Shown one piece after another: positions 8,139 to 15,925 of a DNA stretch of 64,000 bases. The notes beneath the pieces are model-generated. The model was not told the DNA's origin. It saw nothing but the letters and a program-made list of their open reading frames with translations, and ran no database searches. A program made the position numbers and the translations under genes. Every line of letters starts with the position of its first letter. The first letter of the stretch is position 1. Origin of the DNA: Micromonospora echinofusca (GTDB taxonomy: Bacteria; Actinomycetota; Actinomycetes; Mycobacteriales; Micromonosporaceae); NCBI RefSeq assembly GCF_900091445.1, contig NZ_LT607733.1, forward strand, positions 4,677,001-4,741,000, in the 5' to 3' direction.

Positions 8139-9281
8139 TTACAGCCCGAGGCCCCGGCCGATGATCTCCTTCATGATCTCGGTGGTGCCGCCGTAGATGG
8201 TCTGCACCCGGCCGTCCAGCCAGGCCTTCGCCACCGGGTACTCCAGCATGTAGCCGTACCCGCCGTGCAGCTGCACGCAGCGGTCGGCGACCCGGTTCTG
8301 CAACTCGGTGGTCCACCACTTCGCCTTGGCCGCGTCGGTGACCGAGAGCCGGCCGGCGTCGTACTCCGCGACGCAGTGGTTGACGAAGGTGCGGGCGATG
8401 GTGACCTCGGTGTCCAGCTCGGCGAGCAGGAAGCGGTTGTGCTGGAACGCGCCGATCGGCCGGCCGAACGCCTGCCGGGAGCGCGCGTAGTCGAGGGTGA
8501 CGGCGAGCAGCCGCTCGGCGGCGGCCACCGCGGCGACGGCGATGCTGAGCCGCTCCCGGGGCAGGTTGGCCATCAGGTGGTAGAAGCCGTGGTTCTCGGT
8601 GCCGATCAGGTTCTCCGCCGGCACCCGGCAGTCGTCGAAGAACAGCTCGGCGGTGTCGTTGGCCTTGAGCCCGACCTTGGCCAGCCGCCGGCCCCGGGAG
8701 AAGCCGGGCGTGCCGCTCTCCACGGCGATCAGGCTCACCCCGTGCGCGCCCTGGTCCGGGGCGGTACGCACGACCACGACCACCAGGTCGGCCATCTCAC
8801 CGTTGGTGATGAAGGTCTTCTGGCCGTTGAGCACCCAGCCGTCGCCGTCGCGGACCGCGCTCGTACGGATGCCGGCCAGGTCGGAGCCGGCGCCCGGCTC
8901 GCTCATCGCGATCGCGGTGACCAGGTCGCCGGAGCAGAACCCGGGCAGCCAGCGCTTGCGCTGCTCGTCCGTGGTGAGTTCGGTCAGGTACGGCGCCACC
9001 ACGTCGTTGTGCAGGCCGAAGCCGAGCCCGGTGCACCCGGCGGCGACGATCTCCTCGTCCAGCACGGCGTTGAACCGGAAGTCGCGCTGCCCGCCGCCGC
9101 CGTACTCCGTGTCGACGTCCATGCCCAGCAGGCCGGCGGCCCCGGCGCGGCGCCACACCTCGCGGTCGACGATCCCGTCGGCCTCCCAGCGCTCGTGGTG
9201 GGGCACCGCCTCGCGGGTCAGGAACTCGCGGCACAGCTCGCGGAACTCCTCGTGGTCGCGCTCGTAGAGATGCTGCTCCAT
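8139..9281 (-). CDS. Acyl-CoA dehydrogenase
   Basis: FAD-dependent alpha,beta-dehydrogenation of acyl-CoA in fatty-acid or branched-chain catabolism. The 380-aa protein has the N-terminal helical domain, the middle barrel signature AIAMSEPGAGSDLAGI, the FITNG segment, and the C-terminal helices with QLHGGYGYMLEYPVAKA and QTIYGGTTEIMKEII, which carries the Glu expected near the active site. The start at 9281 gives the usual N terminus EFRELCREFL. The frame is open further upstream but that part is not family-like. Chain-length preference cannot be told; long-chain type is likely. Confidence 0.93.
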   Translation of the reverse strand: MEQHLYERDHEEFRELCREFLTREAVPHHERWEADGIVDREVWRRAGAAGLLGMDVDTEYGGGGQRDFRFNAVLDEEIVAAGCTGLGFGLHNDVVAPYLTELTTDEQRKRWLPGFCSGDLVTAIAMSEPGAGSDLAGIRTSAVRDGDGWVLNGQKTFITNGEMADLVVVVVRTAPDQGAHGVSLIAVESGTPGFSRGRRLAKVGLKANDTAELFFDDCRVPAENLIGTENHGFYHLMANLPRERLSIAVAAVAAAERLLAVTLDYARSRQAFGRPIGAFQHNRFLLAELDTEVTIARTFVNHCVAEYDAGRLSVTDAAKAKWWTTELQNRVADRCVQLHGGYGYMLEYPVAKAWLDGRVQTIYGGTTEIMKEIIGRGLGL

Positions 9282-9401
9282 GGCGGCAAGTGTGGCACCG
9301 CCCACCCGCCCTGCCCACACGCGGCCACGCTGCGTACGCCGCCACCGACCGCTGCCTCGGTCCGGAAACCCGATCGGCCGTCTGCCGGTCGGGCCAAGGT
9401 G

Positions 9402-9448
9402 AATCTTGGACAGTTGCCGTTCGAGGCGAACGGCAACTGTCCAAGATT
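9402..9448. repeat. Perfect palindrome, 22-bp arms, 3-nt loop
   Basis: Arms 9402-9423 and 9427-9448 (AATCTTGGACAGTTGCCGTTCG and its complement) match at every position. The element is less GC-rich than its surroundings. It lies between the udgX and acyl-CoA dehydrogenase genes, just before a truncated gene relic. It may be a terminator or a dispersed REP/MITE-like element. Confidence 0.85.
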
Positions 9449-9496
9449 GACGTGGAGTCTCTCGGGAGGCCGGGCGGCGGAGGGCTCCGTGCGGGC

Positions 9497-9625
9497 GTGA
9501 CCGATGCACGGGGATTGGTTGAGGAGTTCAACGCGGCCTGGGAGCGGGGGGACCTCGACGCGGTCGTCGGCTTCCTGAGCGAGGACGTCGCGTACTGTCC
9601 GAGTGCCTGGGACGGGCCGGACTGA
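9497..9625 (+). pseudogene. Truncated SnoaL/NTF2-like fragment
   Basis: From the GTG at 9497, 42 codons read ARGLVEEFNAAWERGDLDA then a short hydrophobic strand and a stop after SAWDGPD. The helix-strand start with NAAWERGDLDAVVGFLSEDV resembles the first quarter of SnoaL-like/NTF2 domain proteins, which normally run 120-150 aa. The rest of the domain is absent, so this looks like a gene remnant beside the palindrome at 9402-9448. It could instead be a chance open frame. Confidence 0.45.
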
Positions 9626-9650
9626 CCGCCGACCGGCGGGCACCGGACGG

Positions 9651-10355
9651 TCAGGCGGCGAGGGTGCGGGCGGCCACGGTGAGGTCGGCGACCAGCCCCT
9701 CGTACGCCTTGTCCTGGTCGTCGGCGCGCAGCACGGCGGACGGGTGGATGGTGGCCAGCAGCCGGGCCGGCGGGGCGTCCGCGACGGCGCCCGTGGAATC
9801 CACCGGCACCCGCCGGAAGTCCTCCGGGTGCTGGGCCGACTCCGGCCAGGGCAGCAGCTCGCCGCGCTGGCGGGTGACCCGGAACGTCGGGCCGAGCAGG
9901 GCCTTGGCGGCGGTGGCGCCCAGCACCACCACGATCTCCGGGCGGAGCTGGGCGAACTCGGCCACCAGCCAGGGCCGGCAGGCGGTGACGTGCACCCGGT
10001 CCGGGGTCTGGTGGATGCGCCGCCTGCCGCGCAGCTCGAAGCGGAAGTGCTTCACCGCGTTGGTGAGGTAGATGTGGCCGGGGTCGAGCCGGGCGTCGTC
10101 GACCGCCCTGCGCAGCAGCCGGCCGGCGGGGCCGACGAACGGCAGGCCCTTCTGGTCCTCCAGGTCGCCGGGCTGCTCGCCCACGAAGACCACCCGCGCA
10201 CCGGCGTCGCCGCGACCGAAGACGGTCTGCGACGCGTCCCGGTGGAGCTCGCAGCCCCGGCAGCCGGCGGCGGCGGCGCGCAGGTCGTCGAGGGTGTCGG
10301 CGCGCGGCGGGATGAACTTCTGCGCGCCCGGCGCGGTCTCGGTCTGCTCGGCCAT
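9651..10355 (-). CDS. udgX: UdgX-family uracil-DNA-binding glycosylase
   Basis: A 234-aa member of the uracil-DNA glycosylase superfamily. Motif A is GEQPGD (59-64) and motif B is HPSAVLR (204-210). Between them is RRRIHQTP (111-118), the arginine-rich loop with His115 that marks UdgX, in which this His becomes covalently joined to the abasic site after uracil release. The CxxC near the N terminus (Cys32, Cys35) and Cys126 fit the iron-sulfur ligands of the related family 4. The start at 10355 gives the family's N terminus; the frame is open upstream but enters the regulator gene region. It acts in uracil repair or tolerance. Confidence 0.88.
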   Translation of the reverse strand: MAEQTETAPGAQKFIPPRADTLDDLRAAAAGCRGCELHRDASQTVFGRGDAGARVVFVGEQPGDLEDQKGLPFVGPAGRLLRRAVDDARLDPGHIYLTNAVKHFRFELRGRRRIHQTPDRVHVTACRPWLVAEFAQLRPEIVVVLGATAAKALLGPTFRVTRQRGELLPWPESAQHPEDFRRVPVDSTGAVADAPPARLLATIHPSAVLRADDQDKAYEGLVADLTVAARTLAA

Positions 10356-10399
10356 GACGACTGTTCTACCCGGTGTGTGAGGGGACACGCGCTCCCCCC

Positions 10400-11740
10400 T
10401 CACGCCGTGAAGCCTGCGGTGGGTGCGGGCCGGACCGCCCGGGCCACCGCCCCGGCCAGCTCCGGGATCTCCGCCTCGTCGAGCGAGCTGACGGTGATCC
10501 GCAGTGCTGGCGGGCCGGCGATGCGGTGCAGCGCGCCGGGCGCGACCGCCCAGCCGGCGTCGCGCAGCGCGGTCAGCACGCTGGTCTCGTCGTCGACCGG
10601 CAGCCAGACGTTGATGCCGCTGCGCCCGTGGGCGGTCAGGCCGTGCTCGGCGAGCGCGCCGATCAGTGCCGCGCGCCGCCGCTCGTAGCTGCTGGCGGCC
10701 CGGTCCACCAGCACGGCCACGGCGGGGTCGCGCCAGAGCGCCAGGACCAGCCGTTGCAGCACCGTGGAGACCCAGCCGGCGCCGACCCGGGCGCGTCCGG
10801 CCACCCGGGCGACGGTGGTCTCGTCGCCCACCAGCACGGCCAGCCGCAGGTCGGGGCCGAACGGCTTGCTCACCGAGCGGACGAAGGCCCACGTCGGGGT
10901 CGCCCCGGCGAGCGGGTGCAGCGGTACGCGGGCCAGCTCGGCGGCGTGGTCGTCCTCGATCAGCAGCAGGTCGGACCGCCCGGCGAGCAGGGCGCGCAGC
11001 TCGCCGGCCCGTTCGGCGGAGACCGCCGCGCCGGTGGGGTTCTGGGCCCGGCTCGTCACGATCAGCGCCCGCGCGCCGGCGGCGAGGGCGGCGCCGACCC
11101 CGGCGACGAGCGGACCGTCGTCGTCGACCGGCACGCCGATCGGCCGCAGCCCGAGCGCGGCGACCAGGTCGAGCAGGTTGGCCCAGCCCGGGTCCTCGAC
11201 CGCGACCGAGTCCCCAGGGCGCAGGTGCGCGCCGAGCAGCCGCTCGATGCCGTCCAGCGCCCCGCCGGTGACGGTCAGCTCCGCCGCCGGTACGCCGTCG
11301 GCTGCCAGCCGCTCGCGGGCCGCCTCGGCCAGCTCGGGCAGCACCCCGGCCGCCGGGTAGCCGACCGGCTCGCCCGCTGCGGCGGCCAGGCCCGCGAGGT
11401 GTGCCCCGAGGGGCGGCAGCAGCCGCACGTCCGGCTCGCCCCGGGAGAGGTCGCGCAGGCCGGCGGCGGGCGGCGGGCGCAACGCGGAGCGGCGGGCCGC
11501 CACGGGCGGCCGGGGCCGGACCCTGGTGCCGTGCCGGCCGGCGGTGACCACCAGGCCCCGCTGGCGCAGCTCCTGGTAGGCGCGGGCCGCGGTGGCGGGG
11601 CTCACCGCGAGCCGGGCGGCGAGCTCCCGCACCGGCGGCAGCGCGTCGCCGGGGGCGAGGGCGGCGGAGCGGATGCCCGATTCGATGCTGGCCGAAATCT
11701 CGGCGGCTGTCGTACCGGCGACCTGATAGCGTGCTGACAC
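10400..11740 (-). CDS. MocR/PdxR-type regulator (GntR wHTH fused to aminotransferase fold)
   Basis: A 446-aa protein with an N-terminal GntR winged helix (about 8-77; LPPVRELAARLAVSPATAARAYQELRQRGLV) joined to a class I aminotransferase-like domain. Lys292 in SVSKPFGPDLR is the expected PLP lysine, and the PLP-phosphate and ring contacts (SRAQNPTG, EDDHAAEL) are present. Such proteins are usually PLP-responsive transcription factors. The gene starts with GTG 9 nt after a TACAAT -10 box, so the mRNA is probably leaderless. It is divergent from a flavin-barrel/GNAT fusion gene, its likely target. Confidence 0.9.
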   Translation of the reverse strand: MSARYQVAGTTAAEISASIESGIRSAALAPGDALPPVRELAARLAVSPATAARAYQELRQRGLVVTAGRHGTRVRPRPPVAARRSALRPPPAAGLRDLSRGEPDVRLLPPLGAHLAGLAAAAGEPVGYPAAGVLPELAEAARERLAADGVPAAELTVTGGALDGIERLLGAHLRPGDSVAVEDPGWANLLDLVAALGLRPIGVPVDDDGPLVAGVGAALAAGARALIVTSRAQNPTGAAVSAERAGELRALLAGRSDLLLIEDDHAAELARVPLHPLAGATPTWAFVRSVSKPFGPDLRLAVLVGDETTVARVAGRARVGAGWVSTVLQRLVLALWRDPAVAVLVDRAASSYERRRAALIGALAEHGLTAHGRSGINVWLPVDDETSVLTALRDAGWAVAPGALHRIAGPPALRITVSSLDEAEIPELAGAVARAVRPAPTAGFTA

Positions 11741-11749
11741 AAATCAGGG

Positions 11750-11764
11750 ATTGTACTAGAACAA
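11750..11764. promoter_or_regulatory. Shared promoter/operator between MocR regulator and fusion gene
   Basis: TTGTACTAGAACAA (11751-11764) is a near-palindrome centred on CTAG. Its minus-strand reading contains TACAAT (11750-11755), a good -10 for the regulator gene. A protein bound here would block that promoter, which suggests autoregulation. Confidence 0.5.
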
Positions 11765-11774
11765 AGGTCGAGCC

Positions 11775-13019
11775 ATGTACGCACCCACCGACCGGACCAC
11801 CGCCAGCCGCTCCCGGGAGCGGATGAGCTACGACGAGGCGGCCGCGCACGCCGTCCTCGACGAGGCGTACGACTGCGCGCTCGGGTTCACCGTCGACGGC
11901 GAGCCCCGCGTGCTGCCCACCCTGCACGTGCGCATCGGCGACACCCTCTACCTGCACGGCTCCACCGGCAGCCGGCCGCTGCTCGCCGCCCGGGGCGAGG
12001 GGCTGCGGGTCTGCGTCGCCGTCACCCTGCTCGACGGCCTCGTCTACGGCCGCTCACAGTTTCACCACAGCGCCAACTACCGCTCGGTCGTGGCGCACGG
12101 CACCGCGCGGCTGGTCACCGACGAGCGGGAGAAGCTGCGGATGCTGACCGCCCTGGTGGAGAAGGCCGCCCCGGGGCGCAGCGCCGACAGCCGTCCCCCG
12201 TCGCGCCGGGAGCTGGCCGAGACGGCCGTGCTCGCCCTGCCGCTGCGCGAGGTGTCGGTGCGCGCCCGCGCCGGCGGCGTACGCGACGAGGAGACCGACC
12301 TCGCCCTGCCGCACTGGGCCGGTGTGGTGCCGCTGCGGCTGACCGCCGGGGCACCCGAGCCCGACGCCGGGGTGGGCGTGCCGGTGCCGGCGTACCTGCG
12401 GGAGCGCACCTCGCCGTGGCTCGAGCCGGCGGTGCTGCGCGGGGAGCACGTGCTGCTGGAACCGCTCGACCTCGCGCACGCCGACGAGCTGCACGCCGCG
12501 ACCGCCGACCCGGAGGTGTGGCGGCACCTCGGCAGCCCGCAGCCGGCCGACCCCGCCGGCACCGCCGAGGGGATCGCCGTCGCCCTGGCCGCCCACCGGC
12601 GGGGCGAGCGGGTGCCGTGGGTGCAGCGCTGCGCGGTGACCGGCGCCGTGGTGGGGACCACCTCCTTCTACGAGGTGGACCCGGAGCGCCGGGCGGTGGC
12701 GATCGGCTACACCTGGCTGGGCCGGCCCTGGTGGCGCACCGGGATCAACACGGAGGCGAAGCTGCTGCTGCTCGCCCGCGCCTTCGACGAGCTGGGTGCG
12801 GAGCGGGTGGTCTGGCACACCGACATCCGCAACGAGCGCTCGCAGCGGGCGATCGAGCGCCTCGGCGCGTCCCGCGAGGGGGTGCTGCGCCGGCACCGGC
12901 TGCGCCCGGACGGCTCCTGGCGGGACACCGTGCAGTATTCGATGACCGTCGACGAGTGGCCGAACGCACAGGTCACGCTGCGGGAAAGGCTTCGCCGGGC
13001 GGCGCCCGTGGCCTCATGA
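11775..13019 (+). CDS. Fusion: PNPOx-like FMN-binding split barrel + GNAT acetyltransferase
   Basis: A 414-aa two-domain protein. Residues about 15-200 form a pyridoxamine-5'-phosphate-oxidase-like split barrel (DEAYDCALGFTVDGEPRVLP, LYLHGSTGSRPL, GRSQFHHSANYRSVVAHG). Residues about 218-400 form a RimJ/RimL-type GNAT (VLLEPLDLAHADELHAAT, RPWWRTGINTEAKLLLL, NERSQRAIERLGA). This fusion is seen in other actinobacteria; its substrates are not known. The ATG at 11775 has AAAGG nearby. It is divergent from the MocR regulator and overlaps the LysE gene by 4 nt, so the exporter may remove its substrate or product. Confidence 0.88.
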   Translation: MYAPTDRTTASRSRERMSYDEAAAHAVLDEAYDCALGFTVDGEPRVLPTLHVRIGDTLYLHGSTGSRPLLAARGEGLRVCVAVTLLDGLVYGRSQFHHSANYRSVVAHGTARLVTDEREKLRMLTALVEKAAPGRSADSRPPSRRELAETAVLALPLREVSVRARAGGVRDEETDLALPHWAGVVPLRLTAGAPEPDAGVGVPVPAYLRERTSPWLEPAVLRGEHVLLEPLDLAHADELHAATADPEVWRHLGSPQPADPAGTAEGIAVALAAHRRGERVPWVQRCAVTGAVVGTTSFYEVDPERRAVAIGYTWLGRPWWRTGINTEAKLLLLARAFDELGAERVVWHTDIRNERSQRAIERLGASREGVLRRHRLRPDGSWRDTVQYSMTVDEWPNAQVTLRERLRRAAPVAS

Positions 13020-13684
13020 TGGCGGGCGTGCTGGGCATCACCGACATCTGGACGTACGTGCTGGGCACCGTGGCGATCGTTCTGCTGCCCGGTCCCAACT
13101 CCCTCTTCGTGCTCTCCACCGCCGCGCAGCGGGGCGTGGCGACCGGCTACCGGGCGGCCGGCGGGGTCTTCGTCGGCGACGGGATACTCATGTTCCTCTC
13201 CGCCGCCGGCGTGGCGTCGCTGGTCCAGGCGTACCCGCCGCTCTTCCTCGTGATCAAGTACGCCGGCGCCGCGTACCTCGGCTATGTGGGGTTGACGATG
13301 CTGCGCGGCGCGTGGCGGCGCTGGCGGACGCGCAACGACCCGACCACCCCGCGGCTCATCGACGCCGCGGAGCCGGCGGCGCTGCGCAGCCCGTTCCGCA
13401 AGGCGCTGGTGATCAGCCTGCTCAACCCGAAGGCGATCCTCTTCTTCGTCTCGTTCTTCATCCAGTTCGTGGACCCGGGCTACGCCTGGCCGGCACTGTC
13501 GTTCCTGCTGCTCGGGCTCATCGCCCAGGTCACCAGCGCGCTCTACCTGACCGCGCTGATCTTCACGGGCACGTTCCTGGCGGCCCAGTTCCGCCGGCGC
13601 CACCGCCTGGCCGCCGGCGCCACCACGGGCGTCGCCGCGCTCTTCCTCGGCTTCAGCCTCAAGCTGGCCACCGCCAGCGCCTGA
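13016..13684 (+). CDS. LysE-family (LeuE-like) amino-acid exporter
   Basis: A 222-aa inner-membrane protein with about six TM helices and the family signature LLPGPNSLFVLSTAAQRG in TM1. The positively charged central loop is followed by FRKALVISLLNPKAILFFVSF, also diagnostic. The start overlaps the upstream stop (ATGA); a second ATG directly follows. Substrate is likely a neutral or branched amino acid or analogue. Its coupling to the PNPOx/GNAT fusion suggests export of an acetylated or otherwise modified amino acid. Confidence 0.9.
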   Translation: MMAGVLGITDIWTYVLGTVAIVLLPGPNSLFVLSTAAQRGVATGYRAAGGVFVGDGILMFLSAAGVASLVQAYPPLFLVIKYAGAAYLGYVGLTMLRGAWRRWRTRNDPTTPRLIDAAEPAALRSPFRKALVISLLNPKAILFFVSFFIQFVDPGYAWPALSFLLLGLIAQVTSALYLTALIFTGTFLAAQFRRRHRLAAGATTGVAALFLGFSLKLATASA

Positions 13685-13764
13685 CCCGGCGGGGCGCCCT
13701 GGCCCTGCCGGGACGGTCGCCCGCCTGACTCTGCCGGGGCGGTGCCTCGCCACCCCGCCCCGGG

Positions 13765-14739
13765 TCAGGTGCCGTCGCCGCCGCCGGAGCCGCCGACGCC
13801 GGCTCCGCCGGCCGTGCCGCCCAGGCCGAAGCCGGGGTGGATCGGCTCGTCCGGCGGGCGGCTGACGTGCGCCGACTCGGAGATGGTCGCGGACCAGTCG
13901 GCGTGCGCGGCGGCCGCCGCGTGCCGGTTGATCGCCGCGCGCAGCCAGGCGTCCACGGTCGCGACCCAGTCCCGCTGCTCGGCGCCGGTGTGCCAGACCC
14001 GGAACCGGCTGATGCTCTGGTGGGTGATCCCGGCCAGGGCGAGCCGCCGGTCCAGCCAGAGGATCACCTCCAGGCCGGCCGGGTCGGCGATGAAGATCAG
14101 CTCCAGCTCGGTGATCGGCCCGGCGTAGAGCGGTGCCACCCAGTAGCCCAGCCGCTGGTGCAGCGGCAGGGTCTGCGCCACCCCCGGCAGCCGGTTGTCG
14201 ACCAGGCCGGCCTGGCGCATGCTGAAGCCGAGCGTGTCGAGAGCCACCAGGACGTGCGCCTGGGTGGGCAGCGGGTGCACGAAGACCGGCACCATCGCGC
14301 CCTGGTCGAGCGCCGGCTCGACAGCCACCTCCGTACGCAGCCCCATCCGCAGGCTGAGCAGGGGCACCCCGCCGAAGACGGTCACGGGGGTCTCCCACGG
14401 CAGCGGGAACTCGAACGGGATCGAGCGGCCCCGCCCCGCGCGCAGCACGAAGGCGCCGGCCACCGTGGCCTGGTGGAACTGCACCAGGCGACGGGGTGCC
14501 TCCGGGTCGTCCGGTTCGGCCGTGGTGACCAGGCCGAGCCGGACGTGCAGGACGGGTACGTCGGTGGAGCCGGCGACGACGGTGACCCGCCCCGGCAGCC
14601 GCAGCCCGGGACGGGTGCTCGGGTTTGCCAGGGCCGTGCGCACCGACAGCCCGGTCCCGCCGGACTCGGGTGACACCCCCGTCAACCGCACGGCACTCCC
14701 CCCGTCCACGACCGGGCCGGGCCTGCCCGTCACCCCCAT
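13765..14739 (-). CDS. Spo0M-like arrestin-fold protein
   Basis: A 324-aa protein (from MGVTG) related to sporulation-control protein SpoOM. The first part reads as arrestin-like beta strands (LPGRVTVVAGSTDVPVLHVRLG, FQ-to-PFEFPLPWETPVTV), followed by the family's middle segment DTLGFSMRQAGLV and a C-terminal region with WDV-like WHTGAEQRDW. The tail is Gly-rich. The start is uncertain because three near-identical 30-bp repeats each offer an ATG in this stretch; I took the one nearest the domain. Likely cytosolic; role in development is inferred from the family. Confidence 0.75.
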   Translation of the reverse strand: MGVTGRPGPVVDGGSAVRLTGVSPESGGTGLSVRTALANPSTRPGLRLPGRVTVVAGSTDVPVLHVRLGLVTTAEPDDPEAPRRLVQFHQATVAGAFVLRAGRGRSIPFEFPLPWETPVTVFGGVPLLSLRMGLRTEVAVEPALDQGAMVPVFVHPLPTQAHVLVALDTLGFSMRQAGLVDNRLPGVAQTLPLHQRLGYWVAPLYAGPITELELIFIADPAGLEVILWLDRRLALAGITHQSISRFRVWHTGAEQRDWVATVDAWLRAAINRHAAAAAHADWSATISESAHVSRPPDEPIHPGFGLGGTAGGAGVGGSGGGDGT

Positions 14740-14826
14740 GGCCGCGGACCTCGCGCGGGGCCCCTCCATGCCCGCGGGCCTCGCGCGGGGCCCCCTCCAT
14801 GGTCGCGGACCTCGCGGGTGGCCGCC
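14733..14826. repeat. Tandem repeat, about 30 bp, three copies
   Basis: Units containing CCATG-(G/C)(C/T)CGCGG(A/G)CCTCGCG recur with ATG at 14738, 14768 and 14799 (periods 30 and 31 bp). The array lies at and before the start of the Spo0M-like gene. It could change translation start or spacing between strains. Confidence 0.7.
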
Positions 14827-14860
14827 CCGACTTCGACGAACAGCGGCCACCCCTCCGGTC

Positions 14861-15925
14861 TCATCTCATGCGTCGCCCGCGCGGCACCGGGTCGGTCTCG
14901 TCGTCGAACTCGCCGATGACCTCCTCCAGCAGGTCCTCCAGCGCGACGAAGCCGACCGGCCGGGCCGGCCCGCCGCCGTTGCGCACCAGCGCGAGCTGGG
15001 ACTGCCGGGCGCGCATCTCCGCCACCGCCTCGGTCACCGACGCCGTGGCCGGCAGGGTGAGGGCGTTGGTCATCAGGTCCCCGGCGGTGACCGTACGGCC
15101 CGTGGTGGTGGCCCGCACCGCCTCCCGGACGTGGACCAGGCCGCAGACGTCGCCGCTGGCGTCCAGCACGGCCAGCCGCGACCGGCCGCTGTCCCGGCTG
15201 ACCTGCTCGATGCGGTCGGCCCCCTCGTCGCGGCGCACCGTCACCATCTGGTCGAACGGCTCCATCACCTGCGCCACCGTGGTGCCCTGGAGCTCCAGCA
15301 TGCTGGTGAGCATCTCGTGCTGTTCGGCGCCCAGCAGGCCGTGCTCGCGGGACTGCTCCAGCAGCATCCGCAGCTCGTCCGGGCCGTGCACCTGGGCGAG
15401 TTGGTCCTGCGGGTTGACCTTGACCAGCCGCAGCATCGCGTTGGCCAGCGCGTTCATCACCGACAGCACCGGCCGGGCGACCCGCGCGAAGGCGCGGAAC
15501 GGCAACGCCAGCAGCACCGCCGAGCGCTCCGGGTGGGTGATCGCCCAGGACTTCGGCGCCATCTCCCCGACCACCAGGTGCAGGAAGGTGACGACGCTCA
15601 GCGCGAAGATCAGCGCGACCACGTGGCTCGCGGCGTCCGGCAGCCCGACCGCGTGCAGCAGCGGGCTCAGCAGGTGCTCGATCGCCGGTTCGGCGAGCGC
15701 GCCGAGACCCAGGGTGCACAGGGTGATGCCGAGCTGCGCGCCAGCGAGCATGAGCGAGAGCTCACGTACGCCGTCCAGCGCGGCCCGGGCGGCCCGACCG
15801 CCACCGGCGGCGGCGTGCTCCAGCCGGTAACGCTTGCTGGCCACCAGGGCGAACTCGGCGGCCACGAAGAAGCCGTTCAACGCCAGCAGGATCACCGACG
15901 TGAAGAGCGCGATGCCGGGGCTCAC
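14861..15925 (-). CDS. CNNM/CBS-domain membrane protein (hemolysin-C-like), second paralogue
   Basis: A 354-aa protein with a DUF21/CNNM membrane region (N-terminal TM with NGFFVAAEFALV; GAQLGITLCTLGLGALAEPA; VVGEMAPKSWAI) followed by two CBS motifs (about 205-325). It lacks the C-terminal CorC_HlyC domain present in its neighbour. Family members are proposed Mg2+/Co2+ transport or efflux proteins. The GTG start overlaps the stop of the larger paralogue (GTGA), so both are probably made together and may form a heteromer. Confidence 0.88.
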   Translation of the reverse strand: MSPGIALFTSVILLALNGFFVAAEFALVASKRYRLEHAAAGGGRAARAALDGVRELSLMLAGAQLGITLCTLGLGALAEPAIEHLLSPLLHAVGLPDAASHVVALIFALSVVTFLHLVVGEMAPKSWAITHPERSAVLLALPFRAFARVARPVLSVMNALANAMLRLVKVNPQDQLAQVHGPDELRMLLEQSREHGLLGAEQHEMLTSMLELQGTTVAQVMEPFDQMVTVRRDEGADRIEQVSRDSGRSRLAVLDASGDVCGLVHVREAVRATTTGRTVTAGDLMTNALTLPATASVTEAVAEMRARQSQLALVRNGGGPARPVGFVALEDLLEEVIGEFDDETDPVPRGRRMR

